Assembly: GCA_022592435.1 (NCBI GenBank)
Contig: JABYQS010000001.1
Span: forward strand, 868,001-932,000
Source of the DNA: Cerioporus squamosus
Taxonomy: Eukaryota; Basidiomycota; Agaricomycetes; Polyporales; Polyporaceae
DNA length: 64,000 bases
Reading direction: 5' to 3'
The position numbers were made by a program, and so were the translations under genes. Position 1 is the stretch's first letter. The number at the start of each line of letters is the position of its first letter. Shown one piece after another: positions 33,640 to 44,825 of the stretch. The notes beneath the pieces were generated by a model that saw only the letters and a program-made list of their open reading frames with translations, had not been told where the DNA came from and ran no database searches.

Positions 33640-34270
33640 AACCTTGTCAACATTGGCCCATACGTGTCGTCCCATGTCTTGCTGCTTTCTTGCATGATTT
33701 TGCTACCATGGTATCCGTTGTGTGGTTGGTTACATTCGCAACTGCCAGGCGTTCACAGATTGAATACGCCGATTTTATGCTATGTCGGCGTGATCAGCGG
33801 GTCATTAAGACCGCAAACGCTATGCAACTAAGGTCGTTGCACATGCCGGCCTGACGAAGGGGCCGCGGCGACCAACCTTCAGCCACATAGCGTGACTGGA
33901 ACCAGGCTGTGACGAATGCGTGACGGTACGCGGTTCTTACGCGTCTCGCGGGCGCTTCCCTGTCTTTCTCTTCCGGACAGTGGCCCGAGTGGCACGTCGC
34001 TCATTCTCTGCTGAATGTATGCCCCGATTCCTGCCTTCATGCGCTCCATCGCCCGACGTACAGCACGCAGGACTCAGAACAAGCCACCCCACTGAACTAC
34101 ATCCCTGCAACTCGGAGGAGCATCGTTTCTGGCAGTGATTGGAGCTCACGTCGAACTTGAGTAGCGCGACGGTCTGAGATAAACAATAAGAACACAGTCG
34201 AGGTGAGTTTCATTCGATCCTACAGACTAACGTCCTTCATACCCGCTGCGTAGGCCGAAGAACATACGCG
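33640..34270. other. Intergenic between DRS1 and APC4
   Basis: About 630 bp holds 3' UTR and promoter sequence. Neither strand shows a convincing frame. No RNA gene is recognised. Confidence 0.4.
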
Positions 34271-37200
34271 ATGGCGACAACCATAGTGCCTGTGGCAACC
34301 ATACAGCTACCGAGTCCTTCACGCGTCCTGCATACATCGTGGTGTCCCGACAAGGACCTTCTCTTGGTGATATCCCATGTGGCTGGTCAGGCCAAGATGA
34401 CCTTGTACAAAATGCAAGGGTCGAAGAAGTGGGAGGTCACCTTACAACATCCCTCACATACTAAACCTCAAGAGGAGATCGTTGGCGTTACCTGGAGTCC
34501 AGATGGTATGAGCGCGGAGTATCCTGATGGTTCTCGCACTCACAGGGCATTCGCAGTTCAAAGCGTTGCTGTTGCATCCAATCCAGCCTTGCTCACGGTC
34601 CATTCAATACAGAATGGCCGAGTCCAGGTCTCCACGCCCGTGCACTTCGACAAGTATCGTGGAGATGTGCGCGGAGTATGGTGGTTCCGAGAGGAGAAGG
34701 AGATCATCGGCAATGGACTCCCTGATATCTTCAAGAGGGGAGATAACATAGTCAGCTCATCTTCTGAATTACATGGCAATCATTCTCACATGGCTGTCGC
34801 AGACTGGTGCTGCTCACAGCGTCCTGAGGAATTTGCCGCTGCTAGACCCTGTCCAGGACGAATTGAGGCCTCTTGGGTTCGTCTAGCCCGTCGTCAACGT
34901 TTGTTCGGTAGCTCACATTGACCCAGGTCCAGCGAACTCTTCGCCTTCCAAGGTGCTCGTAATCGGCCGGTACAGAAGGCACCGCTTCCACACTGTATAT
35001 ATTATTGGCCGACTCTGCCGCCCGACCACACTGCCGCATCAATCGCGGTGAACAAACCCAGTGCCGATACTTTGTTTCCGGAAGCGGAAGACGAACAGGA
35101 CGATACCAACACCAACAGTATACTTGCCGTCGCTGACACTCTCGGCTTCGTCCATCTCTATCTGGAAGGCACCTATAGAATGGGCCCGGTATACATTCCC
35201 CGCGGCAAACACTTTCCGAGGTCCTTCTACAAGCATCGGGAGTACTTCTTCTCTCATATCGGGCCCACAACGCCCGACAGTGATGGAGCTGTCGGGCTCT
35301 TCCCTCACATTATCAAACTACCGTATCTTCCAGGCAGACATCTCCGAGATGTCGCTAGGGCGTCAACCGTCGCGCGAGAACTGCTGTCGTATGCCCTCCG
35401 CGTGGTCAAGGACATGCGTGCGGTGTGGTTTGGTTCTGAGACGCAGGTTGGCGCTCGAGAGCTCGGTCCCAAGTGGGTGAACGCCTTGAACTCCAGGCAG
35501 GCCACTGCCTTCGGTCGTGAGTAGCGGTTTGGCTGTCTCTTGGGTTGCCTGGTATTCATTCATGCGCAGAGGAGGAGCCGTATGCAGTGCTTGACCTGAC
35601 GTGCCTTCTCACAACGGGGCGTTCATCGGACGGACTGATGGACTTTCTCGGTAGTGGCGAACATATGAGCGACAGGGTGTGTCCAATGCCCTTCTTCTCT
35701 CGCTTGGTGCACTCACAGGTGGAAGTAGAGCATCCAGAAATGGGAGAACGTCATGGGTGAAGCGTTGATCAGACTGCGGGAACTTTCAGAGAAGCGTGCC
35801 GCTCCAGCCTGCCAACGTCTACATCTGGTGTTGCAGGACATGCAGGGTTGGGCTGCCTTGTAAGCTTCAGTTTATGGCTCCTATCCGAGAATTTCGCTGA
35901 CACCGCCTGCAGACCTCAGTACGCCCAGTGTGAAATCAAATCCGCGGACGTAGAAGCTTGCCTTGACCTCACTGCCACCGCAATCTTCCAGGCAAACTGG
36001 CTCGCCAATGCTGCACGGAAAGAACTCATTCGCTTCAGGGAGTTCATGAAGTGGATACGATATGGTACGTGTATCCCACATTTGCGCGTTTCCATACCAC
36101 CTTACGTGACATGCAGAGGCCGCTCGGGTAAATGCCACCGGAGACCACAACAGTCCACGCCCTCATCACGACATCCTCGAGGTCAGTGAATACTTGACCT
36201 CTAGCCTCTCCGCTAGCCCGATCGACAAGTGGTTCGTGGGCACAAGTGGGCGGATCAACCGTGAAGGGCTTGGTGTGCCGAGCGAGAATACATCCATCAA
36301 GGACGCCATTTCGAAGGCTCGGTCTGCCCTCGACCAGTGGGATCAAACCGTGCAACAGGTGTGTTGGAGAGTTTTTGCGAACCCCGCATTACGACGCGGC
36401 GCCTGACGGAAGCGACCTGCGAAACAGGAAGTCAAGCCTCGCGACCTGTCGCACATCGAGCGGAACTTGGACACGCTGCTGACGACACTAGCGGAGCGAT
36501 GCCAGAAAATGTTTGAGGAGGCTGCTAGGACGGCTGCTCGCACTGCAGAGCTGGTGACCGGGCCTGCGTTCCTCGCCGACGCTCCAACAGAAGGCCCGGA
36601 TGCTAGTACCCCGCAGTCAGCTGCCAGCGGTAGTTCCCCGGGCTCCGTGCCCCTGATACGTGAGCGGACGGTCCCAGACGAGAGCAAGGCAAGCGACTAC
36701 GAGTTTACAACGTGCTGTCGTTCTCTGGCTGACCGAATTCGCAGCCGGACAATTTTCTCCAATACCTTGCAATCAGGCCACCGCATGACGGTGGGCGATC
36801 CTACCGTAAGCCCATAGAGCCCCCTTCTCAACACCTGCGCTGTTCCACGTTGAGTGATGTCTGACGTTGCCGTCGTGCTCTAGTGTGCATTGCGCGGCTG
36901 CAACAGGGTCTCGGCGCTCTGACGAGTGTTCCGACGGTCGAAGTCGCGGTACTGGAGTGCAGTGCCTCGGAGGAGGGAAGCGAGGAGCCCGTGCCGTTCG
37001 ATCTGCTTGATGTGGATTTCTTCGACTCGGAGGTGGTGGTGATAGTTTACAGGCCGCAGGATCAACAAAGTAAGTGCCAGGGCGCGCCAGTAGGCGTCGC
37101 CTCGTCTCGTCCGTCCGTCCGTCCGTGGGTGGCAGCCGCTCATCACGATCGCCAGGAGCCCGTATCGCGACGGTCGGCTATGCGAATTTAATCTACCACA

Positions 37201-37590
37201 CGATCCCGTCCCACGAGTACGTAACCGGCACGACTCGAGAAACGCTGATGGGCGACGTGCTGGGGCTGTTGGCGAGCGGACAGGTATGGGTGCATTGTTG
37301 CGGGCTGGCTGGGCCAGCGTCGCGTCACGGCGACGGCGTTACTGAAGGCTCGCTTTTTATTATTATTTTCTATCTAGATCCCCTCGGCTCCCGCACCGAT
37401 CATCCAGTCACGGCCGCTGAGCGGGTGCACGACGGGGGGCGCGAGCCTGGCGGTGAACGGGCGGGTCGGGCGGCAGGTGGCGTGCGTGCTGGACGAGGCG
37501 GGGCTGACGCTGGAGGTGCTGGACATGGCCGGGGAGGAGGAAGAGGCGGCGGAGGAGATGGACGCGTCGGAGGAGGGCGGGGAGGCGTAG
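34271..37590 (+). CDS. APC4: Anaphase-promoting complex subunit 4
   Basis: APC4 is a scaffold subunit of the APC/C ubiquitin ligase that drives mitotic exit. The start MATTIVPVATIQLPSPSRVL at 34271 leads into the WD40 domain: HTSWCPDKDLLLVISHVAGQ, EEIVGVTWSPD, VASNPALLTVHSIQNG, GVWWFREEKEIIGNGLPDIF, SELFAFQGARNRPVQK, ILAVADTLGFVHLYLEGTYR. The long helical domain reads EEPYAVLDLTCLLTTGRSSD, GLMDFLGSGEHMSDR, SIQKWENVMGEALIRLRELS, LHLVLQDMQGWAAL, ADVEACLDLTATAIFQANWL and ARKELIRFREFMKWIRY. A later block DNFLQYLAIRPPH continues to VCIARLQQGLGALTSVPTVE, ATVGYANLIYHTIPSHEYVT and VACVLDEAGLTLEVLDMAGE, with an acidic tail and TAG at 37588-37590. More than ten short introns. The FMKWIRY and QYLAIRPP motifs distinguish APC4 from other WD40 proteins. 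An intron near 37.1 kb holds a (CGTC)n microsatellite. Confidence 0.9.
37107..37126. repeat. (CGTC)n microsatellite in an APC4 intron
   Basis: About four and a half tandem copies of a 4-base unit (cgtc) lie inside an APC4 intron. Likely length-polymorphic. Confidence 0.7.
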
Positions 37591-38074
37591 AAGCGGCTGA
37601 TTGTCGAGGGGTGAGACCGCGCGTGGCGGGACGGGTGGCGGGGGCACGCGGGGGCGTGCAGCGCTGTGGTTTGCAGCGTGGAGAATGGATGAATTGTTGT
37701 GCTTGTGCACGCAGGGAGCGAGGACGGGCGGGGGCAGGGGGGACACGTGGGCGGGGATACGGCTGGAGAGGACAGACGCGTGGGAGCGGGGGCATTCTGG
37801 CGTGCCGGGGTGGTGGACCCGGGCTGCCATACGCGCGTCGGTGGACCGGACCTGGGATGGAGAAATGTGGATTAGGCTCTGGGGCTCGCGAGTGATGAGA
37901 ACGGGGAAAGAAAGGGCGATGATTTGGGAGGCGGATTCCCTCGCAGCCCCGGTCCTCTCCTCGTGCCCGGGCTCGCGTTCTTTTTCTGCCCGCCCAGTGC
38001 ACGCCAGCTATCCGAATTTATATCGCCCAGCTCTCTCGCTCCGTGGCCCGTGAGCTCGAGTTCCTGCCCGCGCC
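37591..38074. other. Very GC-rich intergenic region between APC4 and the bZIP gene
   Basis: GC-rich and G-rich on the plus strand (37430-37850), which creates long spurious frames. It holds the APC4 3' flank and the bZIP promoter. A TATA-like tttatatc lies near 38018, about 57 nt before the bZIP ATG. Confidence 0.45.
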
Positions 38075-39562
38075 ATGCCTCCATCTCCCGACCCTAAAGC
38101 CGGCTCAGACGACGGTGCTGCTCCCCGACTCTCCGACGCCGCCCTCCGCAAGAAAAAGAATGCCGACGCACAGGCCGCCTTCCGCGCCCGCCGCGCCAAC
38201 TACATCGCGACCCTCGAGGAGACAGGTCCGCCCTCCTCTCTCCCTCGCTGACCGCCACAGCTGATCCCGCCCGCCCCCCGCCCAGTCACCAACCTAGAGT
38301 CCGTCGTCCTCCAGCTCCAGGAGTCATGTCGCCACACGGAGACCCAGCTCCAGGAGACCCGCCAGGAGAACGCGCGCCTCAAGACCGAGCTCGAGCACAA
38401 GGAGAGCCTCCTCAGGATGTACGAGCACCAGAAGAAGGTCGATCGCGAGCCCCAGGATGACTATCCCATGTCGTACGCACCCGTCCGCACCCCTCCCGTC
38501 ACCATGACCCCCTCCATGCCCTCCGCGCCCCCCAGCAGCTACGGCGACGACGGCATGCGCTATTCCTCCGCTAGCCATGCCTCTGGCTCGATGGGTGGAC
38601 CCTCCTACAGCGGCCAGGACTATCCCCAACGCTCCCCCGCCCTCGGCTACGTCCCCATGGCGGCCAGCGGTTCAGACACTCGTTCCATGGACGGGCAGGG
38701 GCGGATGGCGCGATACGATCCCTATGGCCCCTATCCCATCGACACCTCTGCGCGCGATAACAACGGCTGGGTCGGTCATGCTGGAACGGCTGTCAGCGAC
38801 CCTGGGTCTATGGACAGCAGCAGTGCAACGCATTCTCCCACCTTTGTCGAGTCACCCACACTCACGGCATCAGACATCTCGTATCCCTCCCGATACGGTG
38901 TTGTTGAGGACCAAAAGGTTCCACTCACCCCGCTCGCAACTTCCTCATATATGTTCGCGCCAAGCCGCTCTCTCTCCCCTGCCGCCTCGACGCCGTCGTC
39001 CGCGTCGTCCATGTCAATCGCCCCTGCGTCCTACGCGTTCACCTTCCCCGAGGGCACGTCACTAGCTGACAGGCCCGAATTCCATGGTCGCCGCCCGACA
39101 CACGCGCCCGAGCTCACGCTGCACGGCGGGACAGCCGACGTCACGACCATCCTGAACCGGATGAACAGCTCTCGCGCAGCCGCAAATCCTGGCTCTTCCG
39201 CAGATCGCCCCGTCCAAGCTCCGTCGCCATACTCGCGGGCCGACAACGGCTCGCATGAGCGCGAGAGCGACGGCGAGTCATCCTCGTACACCTACTCCTC
39301 GCGCTCGCGCACACGCACGAGCACCGTCTCCCGCACAAGCCGCTCCCCGTCGCCGGGCCCGCCTCCGATCTGCGGCACCCTCGCAGTCATCAAGGCGCAG
39401 GCGTTCGGGGCACTCCGCAGGACGCGTGGGCGGTCGAAGAAGTCGTCCGAGGGCGCGGCAAAGGCGGCGGTCGAGGCTCTCGCTGCACGCGGAATCGATG
39501 TGCTCGCGAACCCTGCAAAGCGGCCGCGATTGCACGACAGCGACGGGGATCTGCGGATTTGA
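38075..39562 (+). CDS. bZIP transcription factor
   Basis: The start MPPSPDPKAGSDDGAAPRLS at 38075 is followed by DAALRKKKNADAQAAFRARR, the DNA-contacting basic region with the N-x2-(A/Q)A-x2-F-R signature (NADAQAAFRARR). An intron at about 38226-38285 separates NYIATLEET from VTNLESVVLQLQESCRHTET, a leucine-zipper heptad region of about 45 residues (LQETRQENARLKTELEHKES). The remaining 380 residues are disordered and rich in Ser, Pro, Tyr and Gly (for example YPQRSPALGYVPMAAS), with a basic Ser/Arg patch near the end (RSRTRTSTVSRTSRSPSPGP) and a short helix GAAKAAVEALAARGIDVLAN before TGA at 39560-39562. The Phe in the basic region is Yap/Pap1-like, but there is no C-terminal Cys-rich domain, so redox sensing is not indicated. 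Target genes unknown. Confidence 0.9.
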
Positions 39563-41203
39563 GTTCGTTGGCTCGCCTCCGCGCCCGATGCCCGTTGGCC
39601 CGATAGACGAGGACGAAGACCTCGCTGTGCCGATTCAATATTGCACGGCCGTGTGCGCACGCACGCCACACCACCTTGGGGACGAAACGACGATCTCGAG
39701 TATCGAGCATCTAGTAACAAGTATTGCGTATGAATATGATTACAGTAGAGGCTCTCACAGTCATATGTACTAACATCGAAACAGCATCGCGCGATCTCGC
39801 TCCATCGCTTTCTGGCTCTGGCTATGGGACTCTGTAGACGACTGGCTGCTACTATCACCACTGCTTCTGCTTGGCTCTCTCCATCTCACCCTCACTCTCA
39901 CTCCCTCTCTCTCATCTATATCATCTCTCATTATCTCGTCTCCGGCCATCCATGCACACTGCACCTCACTTATTCGCTCTCACATGTTCTCGTACACTTC
40001 ATGTAGGATAGTATTGCATGTAATATAGTGTTCCTTTGCTTTGCATGTAAATATAGCGCTATGCTTTCGTCTACATAACAATCACATCCATCCCCACCCA
40101 TCGTAGCCACCGCACCCCCGCTCCGGATCCCCAGCCAGAGTTCAGACCCATCTGCCAACTACGGGCAAGCGATAGGCGGACCTCGCCGGGCACTCGCAAT
40201 GCGGGACGGGATCCTGCGCCGAAGATAGACAGAAGAAAGGCCGTTCGCAGGTTCCCACTGAGCGCCGCATATGGTTTGTACCGCCGGGCAAATGTCGCGG
40301 AACCTTGCGCATTCTGCACAACAGAAGCCTCCGCCGAAGAACTCAGAACCCAGAAGGCAACAAGATTGGGACTGCGCCTCGGCAGCGTGCGGACAACAAA
40401 TAAGAGCACAAATAAGGGCACATTGCAGGTAGGTCCCCGCACTGTGCGTGGCAGGAAGCACCGCCTTGAGCGCGCGAGAAGGAAGGATGGGTGGAGATGC
40501 GGGCGGGCGGACGGATCTGGGTATCGCCGCGACACTCGGGTAGGGATAATAGGATTGTATATCTGGGTATTCGGTGCCCGGCGTGCGGCCGTGCGGCGGG
40601 TTGTGGGCGCTGCGAGATGGTGTAAGAACGGTACAGGAAGGGCAAACAAGTGAGAGCATGACATACATGACGGTCCCAGCGTGTCCAGCGGCCGCAAGAT
40701 GAGGGCCAACCTGCGCACGCATATTGCAGGGGATCTGAGTCCCGCGAGGTTCATCGTGCACCGGATGATCGAGCGAAGCCGACTAGGGCAGAGGGAAGTT
40801 TGATAAAGTATCGTGGGACCTCCAGCTTCCGGCTAAGGCCTGTGTCTAGAAACCTAGTGGTGTGTGGGCGGGAGATGCTCGAACGGCGAAGGGCGGTTGG
40901 GGCTGAACCACAGGACCATCCCATGAGTGGACGCACGTCCGGTAGAACTCCAGAGAGCAGATAGCGGACACAGGCGGCCACCCTGCCGTGACTCCGCAAA
41001 TTCTGTCGCGTACTTTAGTATTGCTTGTACCACCTAAGGAGACATAGTGTGTGCGCGTACCTTGCGACCCGCGCCAGGCTATCCCTGGGTGTGAGTGTCC
41101 ATGAGCACGAGTTATCAATGTTGCAGCATGTGACACGATGCTAGGGCGCCGAGGTCAAGATAGTGCATTGTTGTCCAGGAGGTCCACCGGCGGAAGTCGT
41201 GAA
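39563..41203. other. 1.6 kb without a confident gene; pyrimidine tract near 39875-39945
   Basis: The longest gap in the first 50 kb. A CT-rich tract (ctccctctctctcatc and neighbours) lies at 39875-39945. On the minus strand, 40071-40761 is open in two overlapping frames. One of them includes a short Cys-rich segment (ICCPHAAEAQSQSCC, GGGFCCAECARFRDIC), but no start, signal peptide or splice set makes a convincing protein. I leave it as unexplained sequence. Confidence 0.4.
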
Positions 41204-42413
41204 TTAGCGGGAGAAGGAGAACCGTCGATTAACTTTAGGCACGGCCGGGTCCCAGGTGCCTCTGATCTCGCTGCGGGGGAGCGCGTCAATCATCCAGTAT
41301 GCGACAGCCAAGCAAGACAGCAGACATGGCGGTACGTACTTCTTGTACCGCTGTGCCCACACCAGAACTGCAGGGGCGATGAACGTAACGAACATAAAGC
41401 AAGCAACATAGATGTAGGCTGCGGTGTTTGATAGGGGATATGTGAGGACAAGAGAGAGCGCGGATATGAGCAGAGTGAGTGCGACTTGGAGCACTTTTGC
41501 CGTGCCCTGTTGAGAAACCTCAGCAGCCGCCTCCTGGACAACGGAAGATGAACTTTACCTGAATGCGGCGGCGGAGTATCGGGAACAGCGCAAAGGACTG
41601 CACCGAAAACAATATCAACCCGAAGACTGCGAGATCATCCGATAATCGAGAAGCCAGCACAACCGACGAAGATATAGCGGCGTTCATGGACAAGACCGAA
41701 GTCAACCTTGAGCCACCAGGCATCCGGAGTTAGTGTCGTTTCTCTAGAAGATCACCTGCCCCGTCACTTACCTCTCACGCTGGTGGCTTCTCGGATTCAT
41801 GGCTGTGTAGTCTGCCAGCAAGGCATTCAAGACGAACAGGCACGCGGACAACGCCCAGATCGAGTCCGAGGAAGTTGCAGCGGTCAAGGTCTTGAGCACA
41901 GGCGACAGTGACATCAGCGCAAGGAAAACAAGTATGGAGGCCTTCAGTGTTTTCGCTCCTGCTCGACAAGCCCGAATGAATGCCTGTTACGCATATGGAG
42001 CTTGGAGTTGAAACGCACTGTTCGTGTACCGAGTCTGGCTGTCGGCACTACTACACTCCAATAGTTCCCATGCGATGTAGCCTGCCAGGAAGACGCCAAT
42101 AGATATCCATACAAGAGCCCGGGGGTCCAATAGGCGTTGCTGCAGGCGCATGAAGACCGCGAGGAAGACGAAGATGCTGGCAAGGTGCTGGCTTATTGGA
42201 CATGATAGGATGACGAGGTGCCGATACGTGTATGGCCGAAAGTTCGCTTTGCATGCAAGGTTCAACCAGGATGGTCACGATGTCGAACCGGGCGGCGTAC
42301 TTACGATTTCTACTGAGTGAAGCCAAGAAGGAGCGCGGGACATAGTTGTCAGGGTATGGCTTCTTCTTCCACAGGACTCGTTCCCATTCCGCCTCCCATG
42401 CCTCCTTGTACAT
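41204..42413 (-). CDS. GPI2: GPI-GlcNAc transferase subunit GPI2 (PIG-C)
   Basis: GPI2/PIG-C is a multi-pass ER protein of the complex that adds GlcNAc to phosphatidylinositol, the first step of GPI-anchor synthesis. The start MYKEAWEAEWERVLWKKKPY at 42413 follows an in-frame TGA. The family hallmark WERVLWKKKPYPDNYVPRSF is present, then SLSRN joined by an intron to PNFRPYTYRHLVILSCPISQ. Membrane segments are HLASIFVFLAVFMRL, VWISIGVFLAGYIAWELL, LKASILVFLALMSLSPVL, WALSACLFVLNALLADYTAM, RLTSVLSMNAAISSSVVLAS, DDLAVFGLILFSVQSFALFP, ILRRRIQ, KVLQVALTLLISALSLVLTY and IYVACFMFVTFIAPAVLVWA. It ends with the second hallmark IRGTWDPAVPKV and TAA at 41204-41206. All elements are in order. Homologs often have a longer N-terminus, so an upstream exon is possible. 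Confidence 0.92.
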
Positions 42414-43010
42414 TCATAGGCTGTGGTGCAGAACCAAAACGCCGTCCAGCGGTCGTGCGAGGCGTGCGTGAGGGGAGAATGGAAGAGGACAAGCTGCCAC
42501 CGTCGTGAGCGCTGCGAATAAGCCTGGTGGATAATGGGCGTCTGTCTCTATCAGTGACATGGCACGGAGCGCCCGAAGGAAGATGACTACTGAACGCCGC
42601 GATACACACTCGATCTCGATGCTCCAGATATATGAACGTCTATGCTCAACTTGTTATGATCCAGGCCCGACATTAACGCTGTCACTTGGCGTGGCGGCGC
42701 TGAAGATGTGGTTAAGGGCAGACGAGATACTCCTTCGCACACCGTAGTGCACCGGAGTCCAGGCGCGACTGCTTCCTCGAAGTACAGTGTACCCAGGACA
42801 CATATAATAGGGTACCGGTTGAAAAGCAACACCCGTATTCCCTCCATTACAGGTCAAACTATAGATCCAGACTCCAGATGTCTCCGATTGAGAGGTAGTA
42901 GATCATCGCACAACGTGTGGGGTGCCGATGTCGTCTTGCTATCGCAGGGGTATAGCCTCGAGGCTTATGCCGGCGCAGTTAGCCACTTGCCCGCTCTCAT
43001 GTTGCAGAGC
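42414..43010. other. Intergenic upstream of GPI2 and downstream of the small myristoylated gene
   Basis: About 600 bp holds the GPI2 promoter or an unseen 5' exon. No other coding region is supported. Confidence 0.4.
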
Positions 43011-43412
43011 TTAGTCCCACTGTGTGGTTGGCGTTGTCGTAAGCATCCGGCAACGATCATGGAATTCCAAGCATGCACATACCACGAGTCGTTCTGGCTG
43101 GCTCGGTTCCGGCGAGCGGCCCTGCGATTGCTGGGCTTGCAGCTTCGCCGCAAGCTGCCCCGAGTGCGGATTGGACGACTTCACTCCCCGAGCTTGAGCC
43201 TGAGCAGGGTGTGGAAATGCGTTAATCCTTTCGCAGTAGGTGTTTACGGCCGCACCAACCTCTTTCTGCCGCCGCTCAGCTGCTTCTGCGGCTGCCATCC
43301 TAGGGTCGTGCCTCGTGCCTGGTGTAGACCCTGATGCAGGAGCAGAACTAGAAGATCCTAGGACCTGGTGGCCACCAGTCACAGTGCCTGTCTTTGAACA
43401 AAGCGACCCCAT
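43011..43412 (-). CDS. Small N-myristoylated/palmitoylated protein
   Basis: The start MGSLCSKTGTVTGGHQVLGS at 43412 has the N-terminal Gly-2 myristoylation pattern with Cys-5 available for palmitoylation, as in membrane-tethered signalling adaptors. The middle is helical and charged (RMAAAEAAERRQKEVG), followed by a motif seen in related small fungal proteins, SSNPHSGQLAAKLQAQQ. A 63-nt intron (43020-43082, donor gtatgt, acceptor cacacag) separates QPERLV from the last codons W-D and TAA at 43011-43013. The intron is so close to the stop that the last exon contributes only two residues. About 112 residues. The domain order resembles SVIP-like small p97-interacting proteins, but that resemblance is weak, and I would call it a conserved fungal protein of unknown function. 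Confidence 0.8.
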   Translation of the reverse strand: MGSLCSKTGTVTGGHQVLGSSSSAPASGSTPGTRHDPRMAAAEAAERRQKEVGAAVNTYCERINAFPHPAQAQARGVKSSNPHSGQLAAKLQAQQSQGRSPEPSQPERLVVCACLEFHDRCRMLTTTPTTQWD

Positions 43413-43857
43413 GGTCAGAGTGTGGACGTTCGTGTCAAGCAGGACGGAGCCAAGACTCCGCAGCTCACGATTGTCTCTTCCCAGCCAGCGCCGTGATCAC
43501 ACATGTTTTATGCCGCATCTACACGACCTGTCGTTTATGTTGACTTTGGGAGAGTGTCCCCTCACAAAGAAAGTCAAGCTAGAACACTGCTAGCGTCTCT
43601 CGTTGGGAACCACAGCCATGGAACATCCGCGTAAACCGCGATAATAGCAACGATATCGAGGATAGGGTATGTGACCTAGTATTATACAGCTATACCTAAA
43701 GCATCCAATCCAACCCTGACCACCACACCTTCAGGGATTTGGGGGTGAGTCAGACACACCGACATACTCTCCACGGCGATCTCGAGCAGAATGGCTGCGG
43801 CCCGCCTCTCCGAGACGTATATCTTCGGGTTGCCTTTGTGGCGTCCATGCCTTCAGA
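43413..43857. other. Intergenic, no gene seen
   Basis: About 445 bp between two minus-strand genes should hold the promoter of the small myristoylated gene and the 3' flank of the next gene. Confidence 0.4.
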
Positions 43858-44608
43858 TCACGGACACGAACGGGTAAGAAAGACCTGTGCAAAGGAGACT
43901 GCGTGCCGAGATGACGATGCTCACCTCCCACCACCGTCGACTCGCGCTCCATGGTAGGCTTGTGTCGAGGCCAGCCTTGAGCATCCTGCCCTTGATGCCG
44001 GCAGCCAATAGGAGGCCGAAGACCGTGAGTAGGAACATCGTTACGACAAGCTGGTCGCGAGGCGAGTCTCGCTCTAGAAGCGGGCATATGCATGCGGCAA
44101 TGCGTTGGGCATCGGGGGTAGAATGGGCAAGTCAGTGTGAACGGAGAGCCATGAGGTCAGGGTCGGCGGGACGCACGGAAACAACGAGCCTCGATATCGC
44201 CCTCCTTCCCCGTCGCGGTGTCAGGATTTGCATCGCCGATGGACGCCCCGGCACACTTTGGTAGGTTCTGATTGAGGCACCACTGCTTCGTGCACGAGAG
44301 GCACGGTTTGCTGGGGTCGTCGGGGATGTCCATGCGGAGGATAGTGTAGTTCGCGCCGAAGCATATGCCTGTGCGTCGCGCATGTGAGACATGGAAGCGC
44401 AACGGGCATTACGGGGAGGAAAGGGGTGCTCACACTTGCAGAAGTTGGTGGCCTCCCATTTGTGCCCGAGAACAGCCCTAACAGACGGCTACTTGCATGC
44501 CCATGAGCAAGAGGTTTCCCAGACACAGTCCGCAGAGCGGCTTACAGAGTAAAGCAACAGCAAGAATAGCCAGCACAACAGCGAAGTTGGGCGCGTCGTC
44601 CCAGACAT
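43858..44608 (-). CDS. Cys-rich single-pass membrane protein with in-frame TAG
   Basis: The start MSGTTRPTSLLCWLFLLLLY at 44608 is a signal peptide ending near SRSADC. The lumenal or extracellular domain is CVWETSCSWACK, then in the same frame WEATNFCK, and after an intron CICFGANYTILRMDIPDDPS, CLSCTKQWCLNQNLPKCAG and TGKEGDIEARC. An intron leads to QRDSPRDQLVVTMFLLTVFG and LLLAAGIKGRML (transmembrane helix), then a last intron to RRWWE-VFLTRSCP and TGA at 43858-43860. The Cys spacing and RDSPRDQLVV recur in a conserved fungal family of unknown function. A TAG at 44489-44491 interrupts the frame directly after CSWACK; no pair of splice sites removes it while keeping both flanking conserved segments in phase. 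So either a base error, a nonsense allele or readthrough. Confidence 0.7.
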
Positions 44609-44825
44609 GATCGCGGTACAGTGCAGAGCTGCGAGAGCGCTGCCATCCGACGTACGCGCGTCTCCGAACTCTCCTCCCGCCGACCTGGACCTCGTCGCCC
44701 TGCTGGGCTCCTCGCTCCTTTCTGCCTCGACACGACCTAGTCTACTGCTCGAATTTGATAATACGCCTAGCTTAGGACACGCCACCCCCAGACAACAAGT
44801 GGACGGAGTGCGGCAGTAGCTCGGG
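44609..44825. promoter_or_regulatory. 217-bp bidirectional promoter (Cys-rich membrane protein / ARP1)
   Basis: The two ATGs are 217 bp apart and face outward. The region has no TATA box on either strand in the usual window. Confidence 0.55.

Noticed and set aside
37074..37895. Long plus-strand frame and opposing minus-strand frames over 37.4-38.0 kb
   Set aside because: The composition is extreme (Gly/Arg/Pro from GC-rich DNA), it overlaps the last APC4 exon in another frame, and it has no motif.
38324..39861. Several minus-strand frames antisense to the bZIP gene
   Set aside because: They are mirror frames of the Ser/Pro-rich coding sequence; no start context, no motif.
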